5,033 bases of DNA from Mycoplasmataceae bacterium (GTDB lineage Bacteria; Bacillota_I; Bacilli_A; Mycoplasmatales; Mycoplasmoidaceae), in the NCBI GenBank assembly GCA_020024735.1, contig JAHHTI010000070.1, positions 1 to 5,033 on the forward strand. The letters are read 5' to 3'. The notes below the pieces were generated by a model, which saw only the letters and a program-made list of their open reading frames with translations, searched no databases and was not told where the DNA came from. Below are positions 1-5,033 of the stretch, piece after piece (position 1 is the first letter of the stretch; the number at the start of each line of letters is the position of its first letter). A program made the translations under genes and the position numbers.

Positions 1-360
1 CAAATTGTCAATGAATTCCTTTATAATATTGTTGAATCACGAATTTCTAATATTATCAATAAAACTCCTGAAAATATCGAAGTTTCTCTACGTGAAAATC
101 AATTTAGTGATGAAGATGGATATTTAGAAGTTTCTGTTAACATAAAACACTACGTTTCTTATGTGGAAGGTGGTAGCAATTCTAGCCCTTGTAACTTTGT
201 GGTAAAAATTAATGGATTCAAGAAAAAATTAACCTCAGTTTATACTGTTAATCAAGCCGTAGTGATAAGTTCCATTGTCTTGGGAGCAATTGCCATTTTA
301 ATCTCCGTAGCTCTTGTGGCCTTTATTCTTAAATTTAGAGTGTGAAGAAAAGGTGCATAA
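1..360 (+). CDS. C-terminal part of a membrane-anchored protein (5' end outside the window)
   Basis: The frame is open from the first base and encodes the last 119 residues of a protein whose start lies upstream. I do not recognise the family. The first ~85 residues are polar, with alternating hydrophobic and charged residues that suggest a beta-rich soluble domain (for example YLEVSVNIKHYVSYVEGG). Residues 86-112 form one strongly hydrophobic helix (AVVISSIVLGAIAILISVAL and onward), followed by the short basic tail KFRVWRKGA. By the positive-inside rule the tail should be cytoplasmic and the polar domain outside the cell, so this is probably a surface-exposed protein anchored at its C-terminus (inference). 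TGA at 343-345 must be read as Trp; the true stop is TAA at 358-360, whose last A is the first base of the next gene's ATG. The GTG at 163 is an internal Val codon, not a start. Function unknown. Confidence 0.8.
348..353 (+). promoter_or_regulatory. Ribosome binding site of the DUF2779 gene
   Basis: GAAAAGG-type purine stretch (AAAAGG ending at 353) inside the end of the upstream gene, 6 bases before the ATG at 360. It supports the 360 start over later in-frame alternatives such as TTG at 426, which would cut off the conserved N-terminus. Confidence 0.6.
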
Positions 361-2285
361 TGGATAAGAAGATTTATGTCACTAAATATGACTATATTTA
401 CTGATATACCAAGCAACACCCTTTTTTGTTTCATACCAACCAAGAAATTATTGATTCCATTAATGCTCACATTAAGGCTAGTAAACTCCATCTGGTTGAT
501 GATGAAGATGAAGAAGGAAGTGTTGAATTAGATACCTTAGAATTCTATAAAGAAATTAAAGCTGAAGGAACAATCCTTGATCAAGCAGATGCTAAAATTA
601 TTGAAGGAAATATTCTAGACCAACAATCCAAACAACACATCATTAATACCTATTCTCATATTTCACAAATATATGATTTTGATGAACATGTTGAAACTCA
701 TCGTGAAACTGCTTATGCCAAAACCTTATCTTTATTAAATGAACATTCCATTATTATTTTTCAACCCACTTTTATTAATGGTAATCTCATTACTCGATGT
801 GATGCTTTAGTTAAAGAAGGTGCTCACGTACGAATTATTGAAACCAAAGGGACTTCCACAGTTAAACTACACCATTTTTTAGACTTATTTTACCAATCCA
901 AAGTTTTAGAACAAGAACCTTTAATGCATTTACAATTTGATTACTACCTATGTGTAGTTGATTATATTTTAGCTCCTAAAGGAGCTTGTCCTTTTGCCAT
1001 TACTCCTTATATGAATTATGCCAAAGCCGTGAGCTTTCCCAAAGAGTGTACCAAGAAAATGAAACGGGAAATTAAACAGGGTGCAAATATCGTGTTAACC
1101 AGTGAACGCACTTATGAAGCTTGCCCACTACGTTTAACCAATATTATTCAAGGAGATATGAGTGATTTTTTAACCAAATATGAAACCTCTCATAGTACTG
1201 GGACAAAAAAAGCGGTTAACAATGCGATGGCTTTAATTGAAAAAGTGATGGGAGAGTTTGATGAGGTGGCACATACACTTTATCAAGATAAGGTTGCTTT
1301 TCATTCTAAAACTAATCAAGATAAAGACTTTATTCAACACATTCAACCCTCATACAATGATAATGGTGATTTTAAAAAGAGTGATTACTGAATGCTATTA
1401 AAAACCTTCTATCAATCTCAAGGTTATGAAATCTTTAATTATTCGGGGAATGTGGTACACCAAACAGCATCATGGTTAGCTAAATACCAAAAAGGTGATG
1501 ATATTAAAGAATATTTTAAAACCGCTAATTTAATTGATTTGTTTTTTGGTGATGAACGTCCTTATGTTATTAATCGCGAATTAACTGAACGTTATCTTAA
1601 TGATTTAAAAGCAAAGAAGGTTTATTTTGATTTTGAAACGATTAATATCGCTTGTCGGGTAATTGATAATACTTATCCTTTTATGCAAATCTTAACGCAG
1701 TGTTCGGTGATTATTAGTGATGGGACAATTCCTTATCCAGAACTAACATGTAACAATATTGTGATTGATCCTTTACAAATTAATGTGGAGGCTTTTAAAA
1801 AAATCGTGGATGCTCTTTATATGGGTGAAGAATATAGCTATGTCGTTTATAATAAATCCTTTGAATCATCCCGTTTAAAAGAAATGATTGAATACATTAA
1901 CGAACCGGAATATACCAAAAAAATTATGGTGATCTTAAATAACATTTATGACCTTGCGGATTTCTTTCATATTAAAGCTGAAGGTATCCCGATTTTAATT
2001 AAAGAATTTGGTGGTTTTTATTCGATTAAAAAAGTTTTACCTTATATTGAAAAAAATTATTTTCACTTATTTGATGCCACTGGTTGTAAGGATTATAAAA
2101 AGCTAGCTGTCCATAATGGTTTGGAATGTCAAAATAAAACCACTTTAAGGTTCTTTAACGCCCTTACTTCTCAAGAATGAGAAGAACTTTATCGCAATAT
2201 TTCTATCTATTGTGAAAATGACGTTCGTGCAATGATTGCTGTGGAATTATTTGTGAAAGAAATTTCTCTTTTTAATAAGAAATAA
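360..2285 (+). CDS. DUF2779 protein: PD-(D/E)XK nuclease-like region joined to a DEDD exonuclease-like domain
   Basis: A 641-residue protein that stays open only if TGA at 402, 1389 and 2178 is read as Trp (W15, W344, W607); one TGG encodes W372. The start ATG at 360 is preceded by AAAGG at 349-353 and gives the N-terminus MDKKIYVTKYDYIYWYTKQH, which resembles the usual DUF2779 opening. The N-terminal half holds a RecB/Cas4-type nuclease signature: D148 (in RCDAL), then E161-T-K163 (IIETKGT), then Q179 in a following helix. The C-terminal domain (about 420-640) is DUF2779: D424-F-E426 in YFDFETIN, YNKSFE ending at E502, YDLADFF around D531-D534, YSIKKVLPYI near 555, and Y617-C-E-N-D621, a YxxxD motif as in DEDDy exonucleases. 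A nucleic-acid processing role in the cytoplasm is inferred; no substrate is known to me. The Cys-Pro pair expected near the N-terminus in Cas4/RecB relatives is His-Pro here (H20-P21), so an iron-sulphur cluster looks doubtful. It overlaps the upstream membrane protein gene by one base, suggesting coupled translation. Confidence 0.88.
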
Positions 2286-2292
2286 AAAAATA

Positions 2293-2308
2293 AAAAAAAT
2301 ATTTTTTT
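2293..2308. repeat. A-tract/T-tract palindrome upstream of the arcA promoter
   Basis: A perfect 16-base palindrome: seven A, then TA, then seven T, directly after the stop of the DUF2779 gene. It contains no G or C. It lies about 40-55 bases upstream of the predicted arcA transcription start, where an UP element (contact site of the RNA polymerase alpha subunit) would sit. It could also be a weak A/T-only terminator for the upstream genes. The sequence alone does not separate these roles. Confidence 0.5.
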
Positions 2309-2311
2309 ATG

Positions 2312-2341
2312 TTTATGTTTTTGTGCTTTTAGTATTATAAT
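2312..2341 (+). promoter_or_regulatory. Predicted arcA promoter
   Basis: A consensus -10 box TATAAT lies at 2336-2341. A weak -35 candidate, TTTATG at 2312-2317, is 18 bases upstream; poor -35 boxes are normal in mollicutes. The predicted transcription start is around 2347-2349, giving a leader of about 43 bases. The A/T tract at 2293-2308 lies just upstream. Confidence 0.65.
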
Positions 2342-2348
2342 GTGAATA

Positions 2349-2364
2349 GGACTATTTTTAGTCC
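2349..2364 (+). promoter_or_regulatory. Hairpin at the predicted 5' end of the arcA mRNA
   Basis: GGACTA, loop TTTT, TAGTCC: a perfect 6-bp stem with a four-base loop, starting almost exactly at the transcription start predicted from the -10 box. It is followed by an A-rich stretch, not a T-run, so it is not an intrinsic terminator on the + strand. It may protect the mRNA 5' end or, as a DNA palindrome at +1, act as an operator. Both roles are inference; the inverted repeat is directly visible. Confidence 0.55.
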
Positions 2365-2377
2365 AAAAAAAGTAAAA

Positions 2378-2388
2378 AAGGAAGAAGA
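2378..2388 (+). promoter_or_regulatory. Ribosome binding site of arcA
   Basis: A long purine stretch AAGGAAGAAG, with AAGGA at 2378-2382, lies 9 bases before the ATG at 2392. It is a good Shine-Dalgarno match in an unstructured A-rich leader and fixes the arcA start. Confidence 0.8.
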
Positions 2389-2391
2389 AAT

Positions 2392-3672
2392 ATGAGTAAT
2401 TATAAAGGAATCCAAGTATATAGTGAAATCGGTGAACTTAAAAAAGTTCTAGTTCACCGTCCTGGAGATGAATTAAAATATGTTACACCTGCAAGAATTG
2501 ATGAATTATTAATGTCAGCAATTATTGAGTTGCAACAAGCTCAAAAAGAACACGATGCTTTCACAAAAATCTTAAGAGACAATGGTGTTGAAGTTGTTGA
2601 ATTAGCTGATTTATCTGCTGAAATGTTTGATAACTTAAGTGCTAAAGAACAAAAAGAATTCTTAAACCAATGATTAGAAGAAGCTTCATGAGGAAAAGAC
2701 CCTAAAATTGATGCTCTTCAAATCAAGAAAGCTTTAGGTAAAAAAGTTTTAGCTTACCTAGAAACTATTGGTAAAAAATCAACTCGTAAGATGATTGACA
2801 AAATGATGGCTGGTATCTTATTATCTGAAATTGGTGAAAAATCAATTACTGTAAAAGTTGGTAAAGAAGAAAAAATTATTGACTTAGTGGTTGACCCAAT
2901 GCCAAACATTTACTTTACAAGAGACCCATTTGCATCAGTTGGTAATGGTATTACATTACACAACATGAAATACCCAACTCGTAAAAGAGAAACAATTTTT
3001 GCGCAATGAATTTTCAATACACACCCTGAATATAAAGATTGTCCACAATTCATTAACTACAGAGATGGTGCAAAAACTATCGAAGGTGGAGATGTATTCA
3101 TCTATACTGATGATGTATTAGCAATCGGTGTTTCTGAAAGAACTAACATGGCTGCAATTAAAGAAATTGCAAAGAAAATTAAAGCTAACAAAGATTGTAA
3201 ATTCAAGAAGATTATTGCAGTTAACGTACCTCCAATGGGAAATTTAATGCACTTAGATACTTGATTAACAATGTTAGACACTGATTTATTCTTATATTCT
3301 GGAAACATTAAATCAGCTCTTAAAGTTTGAGAAATTGATCTTAAAGCTGCTAAAATTGAACCAAAAGAATCTAAATCTAAATTAGCTGACATCTTAGCAA
3401 AAGTTGTTGGTAAAAAAGTTAGAATGATTCCAATTGGTGGTGAAGGTGCTAACCAAATGGATATCGATATCGAAACTCACTTCGACGGAACTAACTATTT
3501 AGCAATTGCGCCAGGTGTTGTTGTTGGTTATGATAGAAACAGAAAAACTCAAGCTGCATTAGAAGCTGCTGGTGTAAAAGTATTATCATTCAACGGTAAC
3601 CAATTATCATTAGGTATGGGATCATCTAGATGTATGTCTATGCCTTTATGAAGAGAACCTGTTAAAAAATAG
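2392..3672 (+). CDS. arcA: Arginine deiminase
   Basis: Hydrolyses L-arginine to L-citrulline and ammonia, the first step of the arginine dihydrolase (deiminase) pathway that yields ATP through carbamoyl phosphate; a cytoplasmic enzyme. The protein has 426 residues, slightly longer than the ~410 of the Mycoplasma arginini enzyme, with the extra length mainly before the first catalytic Asp, in the helical insert region. The N-terminus YSEIGELKKVLVHRPGDE is the family hallmark. Catalytic residues are all present: D178 (FTRDPF), E231 (IEGGDV), H287 and D289 (MHLDTW), and the nucleophile C414 (SSRCMSMPL). Six TGA codons are read as Trp (W94, W100, W206, W291, W313, W420) and no TGG is used; W291 falls in the conserved HLDTW motif. 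Codon choice is strongly A/T-biased, mostly TTA for Leu, consistent with high expression. It has its own promoter and a strong terminator, and no other arc gene is next to it. Confidence 0.97.
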
Positions 3673-3700
3673 TTAACTACTTTTCATTATCTTACATTAG

Positions 3701-3731
3701 AAGTACTTGCTCCCTGAGTAAGTACTTTTTT
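3701..3731 (+). terminator. Intrinsic terminator of arcA
   Basis: An 11-bp stem, AAGTACTTGCT (3701-3711) pairing with AGTAAGTACTT (3717-3727) through ten Watson-Crick pairs and one G-U pair, with loop CCCTG. A T-run at 3726-3731 overlaps the end of the stem. It lies 28 bases after the arcA stop and should separate arcA from the peptidase gene. Confidence 0.88.
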
Positions 3732-3765
3732 ATGCTTAAAAAGTATCTTTAGGAAATGTCTCTCT

Positions 3766-3786
3766 ATTATTTTTAATAATATTATT
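3766..3786. repeat. Overlapping AT-only inverted repeats upstream of the peptidase promoter
   Basis: ATTATT (3766-3771), TTT, AATAAT (3775-3780), then ATTATT (3781-3786). The middle arm can pair with either flank, and AATAATATTATT is a perfect 12-base palindrome. It sits where the -35 region would be and ends just before TATAAT. It could be an operator, but such repeats arise easily by chance in DNA this AT-rich. Confidence 0.35.
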
Positions 3787-3787
3787 G

Positions 3788-3793
3788 TATAAT
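3788..3793 (+). promoter_or_regulatory. Predicted -10 box of the peptidase gene, implying a leaderless or near-leaderless mRNA
   Basis: Consensus TATAAT with 7 bases between it and the ATG at 3801. Transcription would start at about the A of the ATG. No Shine-Dalgarno-like purine stretch exists in the 20 bases before the ATG, which agrees with leaderless translation. No convincing -35 box is visible. An alternative -10, TATTAT at 3765-3770, would give a ~24-base leader, also lacking a ribosome binding site. Confidence 0.5.
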
Positions 3794-3800
3794 TATTCAT

Positions 3801-4889
3801 ATGGATTTTAGATTACAACAATTACAAAAAAGTTTTTTAAACACTGCAGCTAATGGGATGCTAATTATCTCTGAAGTTAATGGGTACTGATTAACCGGCT
3901 TTAAGAGTTCATTTCGCTATGTACTAATTAACAAGCAAGGAAATGTCATCTTTATTACTGACCCACGTTATTTTTTAGCTGCCCAAAGTGCGATGAAACA
4001 ATATAAAAATGTGGAAGTGTGATCAATTGATGTAGAACATCCATTGATTAATCAATTAAAAGCAGCGAAGCAACAATTAGGGATTGATGAAGTTTTAATT
4101 GAAGAAGAATATGTAACTTTAAATGATTTAAAAATCATTACCCAAGTGTTTGACCATTATCATCCTTTCAATTCTCGTAGTATGCGTAGTATCAAAGATG
4201 AAAGTGCTTTAAATGCTTTAAGAGCGTCAGCCGGGATTATTGTCAAAGTTATGGATTGAGTAAGACATACTTTAAAACCAGGGATTAGTGAAAAATCTTT
4301 AGCTACCCAAATTTCCATGAAGATTTTAGAATTAGGGGCAAGTGGTAATTCTTTTAGTCCAATTGTGGCAGCTGGTTTAAATGGAGCAAGTCCTCACCAC
4401 CAACCTTCTGACTATGTGATTCAAGATGGGGATTTTGTCACTATTGATATTGGTTGTATGTATCAAGGATATGCTAGTGATATGACAAGAACTTTTTTAG
4501 TAGGAAAAGAACCTTCAAATCAAGAAATGCTTGATATTTACAATCTTGTTTATGAATCACAAACAAGTGGTGTGAAAGCTGCTAAACCAGGGATTAGTGG
4601 TAAGGAACTAGATATGGTATGTCGGGAAATTATTGATAAAACTTCATACCAAGGTTTATTTGCCCATGGAACTGGTCATGGTGTAGGAATGGAAGTCCAT
4701 GAATTACCGAATGTTAATAAAGGCAACACTGTACCATTGGTTAGCAATAGTGTGGTAACTGTTGAACCGGGAATTTATAAAGAACATGTGGGTGGGGTAA
4801 GAATTGAAGACACGCTTATTATCAATGATCATGGATGTGAAGTCATTACTGATTATCCTAAGGAGTTAATTCGTGTCTGTCAAAAGTAA
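3801..4889 (+). CDS. pepP: Xaa-Pro aminopeptidase/dipeptidase, peptidase family M24B
   Basis: A metallopeptidase that removes residues bonded to proline from peptides; cytoplasmic, likely part of salvage of imported peptides. The 362-residue length fits the short bacterial M24B enzymes. Residues 1 to about 125 form the creatinase-type N-terminal domain (RLQQLQKSF, NGYWLTGFKSSFRYVLIN, ITDPRY); about 130-362 is the pita-bread catalytic domain. All five metal ligands are seen: D216 (TIDIG), D227 (ASDMTRTF), H293 (GTGHGVG), E322 (VEPGIY) and E336 (VRIED); H300 (EVHE) matches the second active-site His of E. coli PepP, and the spacings D-D 11, H-H 7 and H-E 29 are the same. TGA at 3888, 4020 and 4257 encodes W30, W74 and W153; no TGG is used. 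ATG at 3801 is chosen because the N-terminal domain begins at once. Its 3' end overlaps the next gene by 17 bases. Whether it is an aminopeptidase (PepP) or a dipeptidase (PepQ) cannot be told from sequence; it is too long and too domain-rich to be methionine aminopeptidase. Confidence 0.93.
4860..4865 (+). promoter_or_regulatory. Ribosome binding site of the gene starting at 4873
   Basis: AAGGAG, the best Shine-Dalgarno match in the window, lies inside the peptidase gene with a 7-base spacer to GTG at 4873. It is the main evidence that the GTG begins a real gene. Confidence 0.75.
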
Positions 4890-5033
4890 GAGAAGACAAA
4901 AAGAAATTGAAGAATTAACTGGTGTCAAGGAATCGTATTTAAAAAAGAAACAACCAATTCCTCTATTCATTGGTTTTTTATTTAAAAACTTTTGCTTATC
5001 TATCACCAATTGGTTATTTATCTTTTTGTTACC
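4873..5033 (+). CDS. N-terminal part of a probable membrane protein (3' end outside the window)
   Basis: GTG at 4873 opens a frame that runs to the window end without a stop (53 full codons). An in-frame TAA at 4867-4869 blocks any upstream start, no in-frame ATG follows, and AAGGAG sits 7 bases before the GTG, so the start is well supported. The first ~27 residues are highly charged and mostly basic (SVKSKRRQKEIEELTGVKES, then YLKKKQ); from PIPLFIGFLF onward the chain is hydrophobic, with a likely membrane helix in CLSITNWLFIFLL. This is consistent with an integral membrane protein with its N-terminus in the cytoplasm. The 17-base overlap with the peptidase gene indicates one operon and possible translational coupling. 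One Trp (W47) is encoded by TGG. I do not recognise the family from this fragment. Confidence 0.75.
   Translation, partial: MSVKSKRRQKEIEELTGVKESYLKKKQPIPLFIGFLFKNFCLSITNWLFIFLL

Noticed and set aside
163..345. A separate 60-residue membrane protein starting at GTG 163
   Set aside because: The frame is open back to base 1 and forward through TGA (Trp) to TAA at 358-360, so this is the inside of a longer gene cut by the window edge.
252..491. Minus-strand open frame
   Set aside because: It spans the junction of two well-supported + strand genes, has no ribosome binding site I can see, and matches no family.
360..1400. Cas4 of a CRISPR-Cas system
   Set aside because: The nuclease core is Cas4-like, but the protein carries a DUF2779 domain, lacks the typical cysteine cluster, and no repeat array or other cas gene is in the window.
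426..2180. Two separate genes at 426-1391 and 1392-2180
   Set aside because: Both lie in one frame separated only by TGA read as Trp; the frame extends from ATG 360 to TAA 2283-2285, and the start and end motifs of the DUF2779 protein fall outside the fragments.
2349..2364. Hairpin as an intrinsic terminator
   Set aside because: On the + strand it is followed by A residues, not a T-run, and it sits after the -10 box near the start of the arcA transcript.
3102..3392. Minus-strand open frame inside arcA
   Set aside because: It is antisense to conserved arginine deiminase sequence; its hydrophobic stretches are the complement of Lys- and Asn-rich codons.
2392..3672. arcA as a pseudogene broken by six stop codons
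   Set aside because: All six are TGA in frame, there is no frameshift, and every catalytic residue is present; TGA is Trp in this organism.
3751..3776. A tiny upstream frame with AGGAA beside ATG 3756 (six codons then TAA)
   Set aside because: The purine stretch abuts the ATG with no usable spacing, and the frame probably lies upstream of the predicted transcription start.

Overview
The window comes from a low-GC bacterium that reads UGA as tryptophan, so it belongs to the Mollicutes (mycoplasma, spiroplasma or entomoplasma group). Thirteen in-frame TGA codons are needed to keep the genes open, and they fall where the protein families can be followed across them, for example the HLDTW motif of arginine deiminase. 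Under the standard code almost every gene would look broken; under translation table 4 all of them are intact. The genus cannot be fixed from the sequence alone. All recognised genes are on the + strand.

Layout. (1) 1-360: the C-terminal end of a membrane-anchored protein with one transmembrane helix, otherwise unrecognised. (2) 360-2285: a 641-residue protein that joins a RecB/Cas4-like PD-(D/E)XK nuclease region to a C-terminal DUF2779 domain with DEDD-exonuclease-like motifs. Its ATG overlaps the previous stop codon by one base (TAATG), so the two are probably translated together. (3) 2286-2391: an intergenic region holding an A/T-tract palindrome, a TATAAT -10 box, a perfect 6-bp hairpin near the predicted transcription start and a purine-rich ribosome binding site. 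(4) 2392-3672: arcA, arginine deiminase, 426 residues with all catalytic residues present. (5) 3701-3731: a strong intrinsic terminator, which makes arcA look monocistronic at this locus. (6) 3732-3800: a short AT-rich promoter region with TATAAT only 7 bases before the next ATG and no ribosome binding site. (7) 3801-4889: a complete 362-residue M24B Xaa-Pro peptidase. (8) 4873-5033: the start of a GTG-initiated gene overlapping the peptidase by 17 bases, preceded by AAGGAG; its product has a basic N-terminus and then a hydrophobic segment.

How the genes fit together. Arginine deiminase is the first step of the arginine dihydrolase energy pathway, important in many mollicutes without sugar-based ATP supply; the other pathway genes are not in the window. 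The Xaa-Pro peptidase would recycle proline-containing peptides in an organism dependent on imported peptides and amino acids. The dual nuclease-like protein is the least understood gene here and the best candidate for new biology. No RNA gene, insertion sequence or CRISPR array was seen.
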